Notes under the pieces: model-generated
What the model saw: the letters and a program-made list of their open reading frames with translations, nothing else
Database searches by the model: none
Told to the model about the DNA's origin: nothing
In this document: positions 9,406-18,323 of the stretch, piece after piece
Layout of the letters: each line of letters opens with the position of its first letter
How positions within the stretch are numbered: position 1 is the first letter of the stretch
Made by a program: the position numbers and the translations under genes
Source: Streptomyces sp. H27-C3
GTDB taxonomy: Bacteria > Actinomycetota > Actinomycetes > Streptomycetales > Streptomycetaceae
DNA length: 64,000 nt
Assembly: GCF_030063415.1 (NCBI RefSeq)
Contig: NZ_JASITA010000002.1
Coordinates: forward strand, 1 to 64,000
Direction of reading: 5' to 3'

Positions 9406-10572
9406 TCAGGCCACCACTGTGGCGCGGAAGAGGGCGCCTGTACCGGACAATTCCACTGACTCGCGCGCGGGTACGAAGGCCGACTCCCCCGGTGCGAGAA
9501 CGAGTGCGCCGGCGCGGATCCTGCCGGCCGTGCAGAGCAGGATCTGCGGGGTGGCGGACGGCAGTGTGCGGGGCGCGGCGCCCTCGGCCAGGACGTGGCG
9601 CGAGAGCCGGAATTCGTCGATCGGGGTGTCGTAGAGCTCTTCGCCGTCGGGGGACGCCTCTGGGCGCAGGACGCCGGTGTCGGTGGCCTCGAAACGGACG
9701 ACGCGCAACAGCTCGGGTACGTCGACGTGCTTGGGGGTCAGGCCGCAGCGCAGGACGTTGTCGGAGTTCGCCATGATCTCGACGCCCAGGCCGTTGAGGT
9801 ACGCGTGCGGGACGCCGGCCCCGAGGAAGAGGGCCTCGCCGGGCTGCAGTTGTACGTAGTTGAGCAGCATGGCGGCGATGACGCCCGGGTCGCCGGGGTA
9901 GTGGTGGGCGATCGAGGCGTACGGGGAGTACGCGCCGCCCAGGCGCTCGGCGGCTGCTGCTGCCTCGGTGATGGTCTCGGCCATCTCGGCGCGGTCCGCG
10001 GTCAGCACGGCGGTGAGTACCTCGCGCAGCGCTGCCTCTTCCGGGTGCGCGCGCAGCAGGTCGACGTACGGCTTGAGCGAGTCGACATCGAGGGCGGCCA
10101 AGACGTCGGCGGCCTCGGCGGGCGGGCGGAAACCGCACAGGCCGTCGAAGGGGGTGAGCGCGCAGATCAGCTCGGGCTTGTGGTTGGCGTCCTTGTAGTT
10201 GCGGTTCGGGGCGTCGATGGGGACACCCCGGCGCTCCTCGTCCTCGTACCCCTCTTTGGCCTGGGCCCGGTTCGGGTGAACCTGGAGGGAGAGGGGGGCG
10301 CCGGCCGCAAGCAGCTTGAGCAGGAAGGGGAGGCGCGGGCCGAACTTCGCGGCGGCCTCGGCGCCCAGTTCCTGCTCCGGGTTCGCAGCGATGACGTCGG
10401 AGAGCGCTTCCTTGCCCCCGGCACCGCGGTCGATGCGCGAGGGGGCTCCGGGGTGGGCGCCCATCCACATCTCGGCCTGGGGCTCACCGGTCGGGGCGAC
10501 GGCGAGCAGTTCCGGGATGGCGGTCGTGGAACCCCAGGCGTAGGGGCGCACAGTGTTCGACAGGCGGTCCAT
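9406..10572 (-). CDS. manA: mannose-6-phosphate isomerase, class I
   Basis: Interconverts fructose 6-phosphate and mannose 6-phosphate, the entry to GDP-mannose. The 388-residue protein starts MDRLSNTVRPYAWGS. Zinc ligands are visible: Gln and His in LSLQVHPNRAQAKEGY, Glu in NHKPELICALTPF, and His in GAGVPHAYLNG. The second mannose gene (manB) is nearby on the same strand, with the SIS and Trm112 genes between, the same order as the mycobacterial manA-manB locus. Confidence 0.95.
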   Translation of the reverse strand: MDRLSNTVRPYAWGSTTAIPELLAVAPTGEPQAEMWMGAHPGAPSRIDRGAGGKEALSDVIAANPEQELGAEAAAKFGPRLPFLLKLLAAGAPLSLQVHPNRAQAKEGYEDEERRGVPIDAPNRNYKDANHKPELICALTPFDGLCGFRPPAEAADVLAALDVDSLKPYVDLLRAHPEEAALREVLTAVLTADRAEMAETITEAAAAAERLGGAYSPYASIAHHYPGDPGVIAAMLLNYVQLQPGEALFLGAGVPHAYLNGLGVEIMANSDNVLRCGLTPKHVDVPELLRVVRFEATDTGVLRPEASPDGEELYDTPIDEFRLSRHVLAEGAAPRTLPSATPQILLCTAGRIRAGALVLAPGESAFVPARESVELSGTGALFRATVVA

Positions 10573-10611
10573 GGTGCTTTCCCTCTGGGTGGGATGAATA
10601 AGTGGCTAGGT

Positions 10612-10893
10612 GGTCCGAGTGGTTCTGGTGATCCACGAGATCCGCGTGATCCACGAGATCCGCGTGGGCCGCGTGGTCCGCGTGGTCCTGGTAAGCCGCG
10701 TCGTTCCGGTAAGCCGCGTCGTTCCGGTAAGCCGCGTGGTTCTGGTGATCTTGGCGGGCGTCCAGGGCCGGGCTCGGGTTCGGGTCCCGGCTCGGGTCCA
10801 GGAAAGCCGGTTCGGCCGGATGTCGGCGTGAGTGCTGGTGCTGGTGCTGGTGCTGGTGCTGGTGCTGGTGCTGGTGCTGGTGCTGGTGCTGGT
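10612..10893. repeat. 18-bp tandem array plus (GTGCTG)n hexanucleotide array between manA and the SIS gene
   Basis: The 323 bp between manA and the SIS gene are almost wholly repetitive. Identical 18-mers (GATCCACGAGATCCGCGT) lie at 10630-10647 and 10648-10665, and three near-identical 18-mers (GGTAAGCCGCGTCGTTCC) at 10690-10743. A pure six-base array of about ten copies of GTGCTG then occupies 10832-10893, ending two bases before the SIS stop codon. No credible gene overlaps it, although some frames read as Gly-Pro-Arg or His-Gln repeats. Confidence 0.9.
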
Positions 10894-10895
10894 GG

Positions 10896-12029
10896 TCATG
10901 ATCGCCCGGCGGAGGCGAGCGCCAGGTAAACGGCGGCGAAATCCGTGATGGCGAGGAGCTCGGCAAGATTCTCCAGCTCGCCGCCTTCCTCGGGTTCGAG
11001 TTCGCTGATGGCCGTGTCGTGGCTGAGGGCGAGCTCGCGGGCGGTGGGGGCCGCAGAGAGACCGCCGGTGGGGCGGTCACGCAGGAGCACCACGCGCGCG
11101 TGCATGGGCTGCGGCTCGTCGACCCGGTCGCGGAAGAAGTCGTCGGGGTCGGCGCCCGCCGCGAAGGCCCCCGCGAGCAGCACACCGTGGGCGGGCAGCG
11201 CCTCGGGCAGCTCGGCGCAGAGAGCGGGTCGGCCGGCCAGCTCGGCGAGCACGGCGGCGAAGCGGCGTCCCGCCGGGCCCGCGTACTGCCCCTCCGTCCA
11301 GACGAGGGGGAGCGAATCGGCCAGCTCGGAGGCGAGTGTCTTCGCCGGATTGCTGTACGTCGCGATGGCCGGGCCACAGCGCTCGGCGGTCCGGTCCAGG
11401 CGGTCGGCGACGAGCCGCAGGGCGTCGGGGGACGCGGTGAGCAGGCCGACGCGGTCGAGGAGGACGAGGAGCGGAGTGAGGAGGGCCCAGAGCGCGCCCG
11501 GTCCTGCGGCGGAGCTCTCGTCGTACTCCTCATACGGGGCGGTCGCCATCGGTACGGCCAGGCCGTGCACGCCGCCGATGGACTCGCTCAGCGGGGAGTT
11601 CTGCGGGGCGACGGCGACGACGGTGCAGCCGCGGCGGTACGCCTGCTCGGCGAGGAGCGCGAGGCCGGGCTCGGAGCCGTCCGTCGTGACCAGGAGCAGC
11701 AGATCCACGGAGCCCGCCCAGCCGGGGAGGGTCCAGCGCAGGGCGCCCGGTGCGGGGGCGACGCCGGAGGAGCGCAGCCGGGTCACCGGGCAGGCGGCGC
11801 CCGCGAGTGCGGTGAGCAGGTCGGCCACGCCTGCGGCGGCGGTGCCGGGGCCCGCGATCAGTACGGCGCGGGGGCGGCCGTCCGCCTTGATCTCGGCGAG
11901 GCCGGCCTCGGTGGCGTGCCGGGCGGCGGTACGTACCCGCGCACCCGCTTCGGCCGCGCCGCGCAGCAGGCCACGGCGGTCCACCCGGGCCAGGGCCTCC
12001 GGGTCGTCCAGCAACGACTCGTCGAGCAT
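10896..12029 (-). CDS. SIS-domain protein (phosphosugar isomerase-like), between manA and manB
   Basis: A 377-residue SIS-fold protein. The N-terminus (MLDESLLDDPEALARVDR) matches the glucose/mannose-6-phosphate isomerase-like proteins found between manA and manB in actinobacteria (TobH-like in mycobacteria, from memory). Recognisable SIS elements are the strand-loop AVLIAGPGTAAAGVADLL and LLLLVTTDGSEPGLALLAEQ; the second follows the phosphate-binding S/T-rich loop pattern. Catalytic residues of true PGI/PMI enzymes cannot be confirmed by eye, so it may be a regulator or an isomerase. The 1.1-kb gene sits in a mannose-metabolism cluster. Confidence 0.8.
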   Translation of the reverse strand: MLDESLLDDPEALARVDRRGLLRGAAEAGARVRTAARHATEAGLAEIKADGRPRAVLIAGPGTAAAGVADLLTALAGAACPVTRLRSSGVAPAPGALRWTLPGWAGSVDLLLLVTTDGSEPGLALLAEQAYRRGCTVVAVAPQNSPLSESIGGVHGLAVPMATAPYEEYDESSAAGPGALWALLTPLLVLLDRVGLLTASPDALRLVADRLDRTAERCGPAIATYSNPAKTLASELADSLPLVWTEGQYAGPAGRRFAAVLAELAGRPALCAELPEALPAHGVLLAGAFAAGADPDDFFRDRVDEPQPMHARVVLLRDRPTGGLSAAPTARELALSHDTAISELEPEEGGELENLAELLAITDFAAVYLALASAGRS

Positions 12030-12254
12030 GGGGCGGGCCTCCGATCACCGGGCGCGGTGGGCTGCGCGCAGAGGGACGTCATTCGGGCCGGCGGTCGGGC
12101 TGAGCGACCGGGTGGTGCGCTCAGCCTTGTCGCGCCGGGGTCCGGCCCTGGGCCTTGCTGGGCTCAGGGCCTGGCCGGCTCGGTCGCTTCAGGGCTGCTC
12201 GGAGCCTGTGGCTCAGAACCTGCAGCTCAGGGCGTCCGGACCGGAGCTTCCTGA

Positions 12255-12437
12255 TCAGGCGGGGCGGCGGGCCTCGTCGACGAGGAGGACGGGGATGCCG
12301 TCCCGTACCGGGTAGGCGAGACCGCAGTCCTTGCCGGTGCAGATCAGCTCGGGTGCGTCCGCGCTGGACGCGTCGCTGAGGGGCGCGTGACAGGCGGGGC
12401 AGGCGAGGATCTCCAGAAGGCCGGCTTCGAGCGGCAT
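12255..12437 (-). CDS. Trm112 family zinc-binding protein
   Basis: A 60-residue protein starting [19 protein letters not shown]. It has the Trm112 pattern of a CPAC knuckle near the N-terminus, a second Cys pair in CTGKDC and the ending [16 protein letters not shown]. The start at 12437 was chosen over ATG 12458 because GAAGGGA lies a standard distance upstream of it and nothing lies before the other. Trm112 proteins activate methyltransferases in eukaryotes; the bacterial partner here is unknown. Confidence 0.92.
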   Translation of the reverse strand: MPLEAGLLEILACPACHAPLSDASSADAPELICTGKDCGLAYPVRDGIPVLLVDEARRPA

Positions 12438-12479
12438 GGGGTGGGTCCCTTCGAGCATGCGGATTGGGCCACGTCAGCC

Positions 12480-13472
12480 TACCGCCGGGTGAGGCGTGGC
12501 GCGGTCTGACGAGCGGCGGGAATCGGCGGGGTGCGGTGCGGGGGTGGGCAAAGCGCTGTTTTGGGCGGCGTGGGGGTGCCTTGCGGCGGTGGAATGGCGA
12601 GACGTCGCGCGGGTGCGGTGGGGTGCGACCCGGTGGGGTGCGGGGGCCCGGCGGGGTACGGGGCCTGGTGGGATGCGGGGCTCGCCTGACCGCCGTCCAC
12701 ACCCGCCGTCCGCACCCGGCGGCGGGCGGGACCCGGTCGGGTTTCGGGCGCCGCCTGACCGCCGTCCACACCCGGCAGCCGGGCCCCGGCGGGGTGCGGG
12801 AGGGGGGTGCTGGGCCACGGCGGGGTGTAGGGGGCCGGGCTCCGGCGGGGTGCGGGGAGCGCCGGGATGCGGCCGGGGTGCAGGGGTGCGCCGGGGTGTG
12901 GGGGTGCGGCCGAGCTCCGCCGGACCGCCGTCCACGCCGCGGCCAGGCCCGGCGACCGGGCCCCCCGGGGGGGGCACGGGTCGATCGAAAAGGGCCGCCG
13001 ATGCGAAGTCCGGCGATACCAGGTCAGGCGCGCGCCCCGCGAACCAGGCCACCGGTACCGGGATGCCACAGGGACCGCCGGGCCGCGCCCGGCGCACGAG
13101 CCGCCCGAGCCGGGTCCGTCCGATCAAGCCCGGCGCACACGGGCCCGTCCGCGCGGCACGACCCTGACCCAGGGCGCGGCCCGGGGGCGCCCGAGCCAGG
13201 GCCGCCGGTACCGCGCCTCTCCGCCGGGCCGATCCCGTCGCACGAACCGTCCGCGCCGGGTCCGCCTGATCCGCTCCCCGCGCAGCGGGCCGCACAGGAT
13301 GCCTGGGACCGGCCGTCGGCTCGGCGGATGCGGCACAGGTCGTCCGCGCCACGCGTGCCGGACCGGATCCAGCACCGCAGCCCGGCTCGGAGGGTGGGGC
13401 ACAGGCCGCCCGAGCCGGTCGTCCACCGGACGGGGGCCCGCTCGGGGGGCCCGCTCGGGGGGCCCGCCCCCT
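12480..13472. other. 1-kb GC-rich stretch without a recognisable gene
   Basis: Between Trm112 and the manB terminator lies about 1 kb of extreme GC content. Open frames exist on both strands but all are shadows rich in Arg, Pro, Gly and Ala and match nothing I know. Internal repetition is visible: a 23-bp identical word (from CGCCTGACCGCCGTCCACAC) occurs at 12683-12705 and 12752-12774, and a third partial copy lies near 12922. GGTGGGGTGCG-like words repeat at 12610-12680. In other Streptomyces I would expect these two genes to be close together. Confidence 0.55.
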
Positions 13473-13495
13473 GCCGGGCGCTTGCGGCGCCCGGC
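13473..13495 (-). terminator. terminator after manB
   Basis: A 9-bp perfect stem (GCCGGGCGC with its complement) around a TTGCG loop lies 28 bp beyond the manB stop codon on the minus strand. Confidence 0.6.
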
Positions 13496-13522
13496 GGTGT
13501 GGGTGCGCGTCGAGAAGGAGTG

Positions 13523-14887
13523 TCAGGCGCGGACCAGGGCGAGGGCCTCGTCGCGGACCCGGGTCATGGTGGGCTCGTCGCGGGCCTCCACGTTCAGGCG
13601 CAGCAGCGGCTCCGTGTTGGACGGGCGGAGGTTGAACCACCAGTCCGCGGAGGCGACCGTCAGGCCGTCGAGCTCGTCGATGGTGACGCCCTCGCGGCCC
13701 TCGTACGCCGTCTTCACCGCGGCCAGCCGGCCCGCCTGGTCGTTCACCGTGGAGTTGATCTCGCCGGAGCCCGCGTAGCGGTCGTACTGTGCGACGAGCT
13801 CCGAGAGGGTGCCCTCCTGGCCGCCCAGCGCGGCCAGCACGTGCAGGGCGGCGAGCATGCCCGTGTCGGCGTTCCAGAAGTCGCGGAAGTAGTAGTGCGC
13901 GGAGTGCTCACCACCGAAGATCGCGCCCGTTTCGGCCATCTCGGCCTTGATGAAGGAGTGGCCGACGCGAGTGCGGACCGGGGTGCCGCCGTTCTCCTTG
14001 ACGACCTCCGGGACGGACCAGGACGTGATCAGGTTGTGGATGACCGTGCCCTTGCCGCCGTTGCGAGCGAGCTCGCGGGCGGCGACGAGCGCGGCGATCG
14101 CGGACGGCGAGATGCCCTTGCCCCGCTCGTCGACGACGAAGCAGCGGTCCGCGTCACCGTCGAAGGCCAGGCCGAGGTCGGCGCCGGTCTCGCGGACCTT
14201 CGCCTGAAGGTCGACGATGTTCTTCGGGTCGAGCGGATTGGCCTCGTGGTTCGGGAAGGTGCCGTCCAGCTCGAAGTACATCGGGATCAGGTCGACGCGC
14301 AGGCCGGCGAAGACCGTGGGCACGGTGTGGCCGCCCATGCCGTTCCCCGCGTCCACCACGACCTTGAGGGGGCGCATCGAGGCCAGGTCGACGAGGGAGA
14401 GAAGATACGCCGCGTAATCAGTCAACGTGTCACGCTGCGTGATGGTTCCGGTGGTGGCGGCCGGAGTCGGCGCACCCGCGTCGGACCACTGCTCGACCAG
14501 TGCGCGGATCTCCCCGAGGCCGGTGTCCTGGCCCACCGGGGCCGCGCCCGACCGGCACATCTTGATGCCGTTGTACTGCGCGGGGTTGTGCGAGGCCGTG
14601 AACATCGCGCCCGGCAGCCCGAATTGGCCGGATGCGAAGTACAGCTGGTCGGTCGAACAGAGGCCGATCTCCGTCACATCGGCCCCACTCGCCGCAGCCC
14701 CGCGCGCGAACGCCCGCGAGAGTCCCGGCGACGAAGGCCGCATGTCGTGTCCCGTGACGATCGCGGCGGCATTCGTCACCTGTACGAAGGCAGCTCCGAA
14801 CAGTTCGGCCAGCGGCTCGTCCCACTGGTCGGGGACCACTCCGCGCACGTCGTACGCCTTGACGATCTGCGACAGATCTGCAGCCAC
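13523..14887 (-). CDS. manB: phosphomannomutase/phosphoglucomutase
   Basis: Converts mannose 6-phosphate to mannose 1-phosphate (often also glucose phosphates). All four alpha-D-phosphohexomutase signatures are present: active serine loop TASHNPAQYNG, metal-binding loop AFDGDADRC, sugar-binding loop GGEHSAHYYF and phosphate-binding loop RPSNTEPLLRL. The GTG start at 14887 (454 residues) lies 7 nt after a perfect AGGAGG; the TTG six bases upstream is only one base from that site and is unlikely. With manA and the pyrophosphorylase at 27.5 kb it gives a full route to an activated mannose donor. Confidence 0.95.
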   Translation of the reverse strand: MAADLSQIVKAYDVRGVVPDQWDEPLAELFGAAFVQVTNAAAIVTGHDMRPSSPGLSRAFARGAAASGADVTEIGLCSTDQLYFASGQFGLPGAMFTASHNPAQYNGIKMCRSGAAPVGQDTGLGEIRALVEQWSDAGAPTPAATTGTITQRDTLTDYAAYLLSLVDLASMRPLKVVVDAGNGMGGHTVPTVFAGLRVDLIPMYFELDGTFPNHEANPLDPKNIVDLQAKVRETGADLGLAFDGDADRCFVVDERGKGISPSAIAALVAARELARNGGKGTVIHNLITSWSVPEVVKENGGTPVRTRVGHSFIKAEMAETGAIFGGEHSAHYYFRDFWNADTGMLAALHVLAALGGQEGTLSELVAQYDRYAGSGEINSTVNDQAGRLAAVKTAYEGREGVTIDELDGLTVASADWWFNLRPSNTEPLLRLNVEARDEPTMTRVRDEALALVRA

Positions 14888-14965
14888 GGCCAATCCTCCT
14901 GAGGTCCTGCGCGGGTGTCCTGTTCGGTCACCCCAAAACTACCCGCACGATGTTGCGGAGCGGTC

Positions 14966-15154
14966 CTACGGCAGCATCCAGCCGAGTACTGGCGTGCTTT
15001 GGCCCATGACAATCAGACACAACACCAGCAACAGACCCAGACTCCACGGCAGCACCTTGCGCAGCAGGTCCCCCTCGGTGACGAGCGGAAGGGCCGCGAC
15101 GAGCGCGGACAGGGCGAGCGAGTCGGCGACGGGTTCCAGCTGCTGCACGAACAC
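14966..15154 (-). pseudogene. internally deleted L-lactate permease-like relic, 62 codons
   Basis: An open frame of 62 codons from GTG 15154, preceded by a GGGAGG ribosome site 5 nt upstream. It begins FVQQLEPVADSLALSALVAA, which resembles the N-terminus of L-lactate permeases (LctP). It continues directly into EGDLLRKVLPWSLG and ends QSTPVLGWMLP, which resembles the C-terminus of the same family. Normal members have about 500-560 residues, so some 450 or more would be missing from the middle, joined in frame. The family match is from memory and needs a search; if wrong, this is a small membrane protein of 62 residues. Confidence 0.45.
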
Positions 15155-15375
15155 ACGGGCCTCCCGGATTCCGCGATACGGAAATGGATGTCTCGCGGGT
15201 GGAGGCATGGTCATGTCCGCGACGAAGGCGGGGCAATGGTGCGTCGGGGGGAGATCCGGTGAAGGGGCCGGCGCGAGTGCCGCCTGCTCGGCGCGCTCAG
15301 GACTCCGGGACGCCGTCGGGCTCGCCCGGGGTCCACCCGGGCTCCCTCCGCGTGCGGACGCGAGGGTCGGGGCTG

Positions 15376-15750
15376 TCAGGGCTCCGGGGAGCGCAGCACT
15401 CGGAGATGGCTGCGGCGCGCGACCTCCATCGGGTCCGCCGTGCGCGCTCCGATGCCGGTCTCGGCGGCGCGGTCGCGGGGCCTGACAGCCTCACGGACGG
15501 CGTTGGCGAGCGCTTCGAGGTCGTCGCCACTGGGGCGGGACGGCGCGGAGCTGCCGGCGAGGCGCAGGACCTCCCAGCCGCGCGGGGCGGTCAGTCGATC
15601 CGCGTGCTCGGCGCACAGGTCGTAGCAATGGGGCTCGGCATAGGTGGCGAGGGGGCCGAGGACTGCGGTCGAGTCCGCGTAGACGTACGTCAGTGTCGCG
15701 ACAGCAGGGCGGCCGCACGCGGTGCGCGAACAGCGACGTACAGGGCTCAC
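15376..15750 (-). CDS. DUF3499 family protein
   Basis: A 124-residue protein starting (GTG) with SPVRRCSRTACGRPAVATL and carrying TLTYVYADSTAVLGPLAT and EPHCYDLCAEH. This is the DUF3499 pattern, with two Cys pairs that probably bind zinc. It sits between manB and whiB in the same order as in mycobacteria (manB, DUF3499, metallopeptidase, whiB2). No ribosome site precedes the GTG, but TAGCGT lies 8 nt before it, suggesting a leaderless transcript. Function unknown. Confidence 0.88.
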   Translation of the reverse strand: MSPVRRCSRTACGRPAVATLTYVYADSTAVLGPLATYAEPHCYDLCAEHADRLTAPRGWEVLRLAGSSAPSRPSGDDLEALANAVREAVRPRDRAAETGIGARTADPMEVARRSHLRVLRSPEP

Positions 15751-16067
15751 GACGCTGGACGCTACCGCACTCTTGAGCGGGCTGCGACGACTCTCCGGGA
15801 CGTCACTCCACCGTGTCGCGGCGCGAACTCCGTCCCAGCCGTCTCCCGAGTAACTGCCCTGACCTGCATGGGGAGCGCGTGACACAGACAGTGACCGCAC
15901 GGCGGCAGCCGCGACTTGGGGCAAATAGCGTCAATCGGCGCGAGATACATGGTCGCGTCCGGGCGTGAAATCGAGTCCGAACTTGGCCGGAATGCTCAAT
16001 AAGCGACATGGCGCACGGCGTCCCCTTGCCGCAATCGAAGCGCCCCGATGAGGGCTACTCTGCGTCA
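15751..16067. promoter_or_regulatory. divergent promoter region of DUF3499 and metallopeptidase genes
   Basis: A 317-bp region between divergent genes. On the plus strand TACTCT (16056-16061) lies 6 nt before GTG 16068; on the minus strand TAGCGT lies 8 nt before GTG 15750. Both fit -10 elements of leaderless transcripts. I see no further gene in this stretch. Confidence 0.5.
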
Positions 16068-16529
16068 GTGATGGACAGTGCCGTACCTCCCCTCCCCACC
16101 GGGCCGGGACCGCGCCGACGCGACCGCCACGGCCGTGGCATGCGTGGGCCGGTCGCCCCGCCCCAGGTGCCCCTCTCGGCCAGCCGCGCGGCGGCCTTCG
16201 GCGACCTCGTACAGGACTCCGTGGAGCGCCTGGAGCGACGCTGGCCCCAGCTGTCCGAGGTCGATTTCGTGGTGCTCGACGTACCGCGCACGGGCGCCGG
16301 GGACGATCCCGAGGCGTGGGCCACCGAGGCGGTGCCGCTCGGCGGAATGATGGCCGCGACGAGCGGCAACCCCGCGCGGATCGTCGTCTACCGGCGCCCC
16401 GTCGAGATCCGCTCGAAGAGCCGCGACGAGCGTGCCCTGCTCGTCCACGAGATCGTCGTGGAGCAGGTCGCGGAATTGCTCGGCCTGTCACCGGAGTCGG
16501 TCGACCCGCGCTACGGACAGCAGGAATAG
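16068..16529 (+). CDS. metallopeptidase family protein (zincin-like)
   Basis: About 152 residues. After a Pro/Arg-rich N-terminus, the domain starts near MRGPVAPPQVPL and ends with the zincin-like helix RALLVHEIVVEQVAELLG, where HExxxE (HEIVVE) replaces the usual HExxH. This is the minimal 'metallopeptidase family' protein that sits beside DUF3499 and whiB in actinobacteria. GTG 16068 or ATG 16071 is the start; the first fits a leaderless transcript because TACTCT lies 6 nt upstream. Proteolytic activity has not been inferred from anything but the motif. Confidence 0.85.
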   Translation: MMDSAVPPLPTGPGPRRRDRHGRGMRGPVAPPQVPLSASRAAAFGDLVQDSVERLERRWPQLSEVDFVVLDVPRTGAGDDPEAWATEAVPLGGMMAATSGNPARIVVYRRPVEIRSKSRDERALLVHEIVVEQVAELLGLSPESVDPRYGQQE

Positions 16530-16553
16530 TCCCCCGAGACCTCGAGTCCCGTA

Positions 16554-16603
16554 CGACGCACAACGACGCACAACGACGCACAACGGCGCACAACGGCGCG
16601 ATG
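16554..16603. repeat. 10-bp tandem repeat
   Basis: Five near-perfect copies of the ten-base unit CGACGCACAA (later copies read CGGCGCACAA), in the gap between the metallopeptidase and DUF5719 genes. A short GGCTGGGC tandem follows at about 16630-16655. Confidence 0.9.
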
Positions 16604-16710
16604 GCCTGACGGACGACGGCACAACGCGACGGCTGGGCGGCTGGGCGGCTGGGCGGACAATCGCGCGACGGGACGGCGTACGGGCCCTGGAGTCTGGAGC
16701 CGCGCAGGTC

Positions 16711-16744
16711 TTCCTGGCCGCCACGCGTGCGTAGCGGCCAGGAA
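16711..16744. terminator. bidirectional terminator
   Basis: An 11-bp perfect stem (TTCCTGGCCGC with its complement) with a 12-nt loop lies between the convergent metallopeptidase and DUF5719 genes, 25 bp beyond the DUF5719 stop. Confidence 0.75.
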
Positions 16745-16769
16745 ACGCGCCCCTCTGGGTGACGGCGTC

Positions 16770-18323
16770 TCAGTCGTCCAGGACCGACAGGTCCTGCTCC
16801 GCCTCCGGTACCGAGACCGTGCCCCGGTCGTCAGGCAGCGTCTGCACGGTGAACATCGGGATGCCGTCCTCAGGCAGTTCGAGCGCGCGCGAGGCATGGA
16901 CGGGCCCGCCCGACTGGGGCTCGACCGTCAGCGCGTACGAGCCCTTGAGCCGGGCCGGAATAGGCGGCTTCTTCACCGCGAGCGTGGTGCCCGCCTTGAC
17001 GGTGTACGTCTCGACGACGGGCTCGCCGCCCTCGCTCCCCGCCGACGCGGTGACCTTGACCTTGGCGGCGGCGCCCGGCGCGGTCAGCGACAGGATCGAC
17101 CCCTCGGCCCTGTTGTCGGCCGCCGTCGCCCGCTCGCCCACCGGGGCGGTCGCCGGGATGTACGCCACTTCCTGACTGGCGTCCTTGCCGCGTACGACGC
17201 GCAGCGCCGCGACCACCGGCGCCGTTCCCTGTGTCGGGGTCAGCAGCAGGGATCCGGGCTCGCCCTTGGTGACGTCCTGAAGGTCGACCGAGGAGGTCAT
17301 CCCCGACTTCACGTGCAGGGTCTCGCTGCCCGCGGGGGCGAGCGAGCCGCTCGGGCCCGCCAGCCGCACCTTGAGGTCCGCGTCGTCGTCGCCGGGCGCG
17401 AAGACCACCAAGCGCACCGATGTGGCGTCCGCCGGGATGCCGGGGAGTACCGCGGTGCTCGACGGGTCGGCGGAGGAGGCGAGCCAGTCGCTGCCGAGCT
17501 TGCCGTCCATGGCCTGGACGACGGCGCCGACGCGGCCGGAACGGGTGGTGACGTGGACCGTCACGTTCTCGGCGCGGTCCGCGGTCAGCGTGGAGAGCAG
17601 CACGGGGACGGTGGACCTGGCCGGGACCGTGATCCCCTCCCCCGCCTCGGACTTGAGTGCGCCGTCCTTGCCGTACAGCTCAATGTCGGCGACCGCGGCG
17701 GTGTCGTCGGGGTTGGTGAGGTGAACGTAGTCCTGCCGCGATGCGCCGGTGCTCGCGCCAGGGAACCAGAAGTCGGTGTCGGGCGCGGTGCAGCTGACGC
17801 CGAGCAGGCCGCGCGCGCTGCCGGCGGTGACCTTGGTGGTCTGCTGGGCGGTCCAGCCGGGAGCCAGCGGCCCGTCGGCGGCGCCCACCAGGGCCGGGGA
17901 TTCGGCGCCGGACGCCTCGGCGGTGGCAGGTTTGCCGGGCTCCTTCAGCGAGACGACGGGCTTGCTCTCGCGCGCCTTCCCGGCGTCCTCCCCGTCCTTC
18001 TTCTGCTCGCCCTTCTTGTCGTCCTTCTTGCCCTTGCCGTCGTCCGGGTCCAGCAGGGTGGCATCGGTGGGGACGAGCTCGGCGGAGCCCGTCTTCGCCG
18101 CGCCGCTCCTGCCGGGCGGGGTGAACGAGGTGTACGTCGTCTCGGCGAGGTCGGACGTGCTCGGCGCGGGGCAGAGCAGGCTGGAGCGCTCGACGGGAAG
18201 CCGCGCCGGCTTCGCCGTCGCGGCCTTTTCCGTGCCACCGTCCGGCGCGGAAACCACGGCGAAGCCGGTGACAGCGGCGAGGGCTGTGGTGACGGCGAGC
18301 AGGGAGAGAGTGCTGCGGTTCAT
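16770..18323 (-). CDS. secreted DUF5719 family protein
   Basis: A 517-residue protein with an N-terminal signal or anchor segment (LSLLAVTTALAAVTGFAVV). An acidic/Lys-rich spacer follows (around DPDDGKGKKDDKKG), then a long stretch of beta-like repeats with FWFPGASTG, the pattern of DUF5719. No catalytic motif is visible. Its ATG overlaps the stop codon of the upstream glycosyltransferase gene (ATGA), so the two are translationally coupled. Orthologues in actinobacteria keep this pairing, suggesting a joint role in exporting or assembling a surface polymer. Function is inferred from context only. Confidence 0.82.
   Translation of the reverse strand: MNRSTLSLLAVTTALAAVTGFAVVSAPDGGTEKAATAKPARLPVERSSLLCPAPSTSDLAETTYTSFTPPGRSGAAKTGSAELVPTDATLLDPDDGKGKKDDKKGEQKKDGEDAGKARESKPVVSLKEPGKPATAEASGAESPALVGAADGPLAPGWTAQQTTKVTAGSARGLLGVSCTAPDTDFWFPGASTGASRQDYVHLTNPDDTAAVADIELYGKDGALKSEAGEGITVPARSTVPVLLSTLTADRAENVTVHVTTRSGRVGAVVQAMDGKLGSDWLASSADPSSTAVLPGIPADATSVRLVVFAPGDDDADLKVRLAGPSGSLAPAGSETLHVKSGMTSSVDLQDVTKGEPGSLLLTPTQGTAPVVAALRVVRGKDASQEVAYIPATAPVGERATAADNRAEGSILSLTAPGAAAKVKVTASAGSEGGEPVVETYTVKAGTTLAVKKPPIPARLKGSYALTVEPQSGGPVHASRALELPEDGIPMFTVQTLPDDRGTVSVPEAEQDLSVLDD

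Noticed and set aside
10484..11533. His-Gln repeat protein as a metal-binding gene
   Set aside because: The frame is a shifted reading of manA/SIS coding strand plus the tandem repeats; no start or ribosome site supports it. Only its repeat content is reported.
12464..14902. Long plus-strand open frame (over 800 codons) across manB
   Set aside because: It is antisense to manB and the GC-rich desert, with Arg/Gly/Pro composition typical of shadow frames in high-GC DNA.
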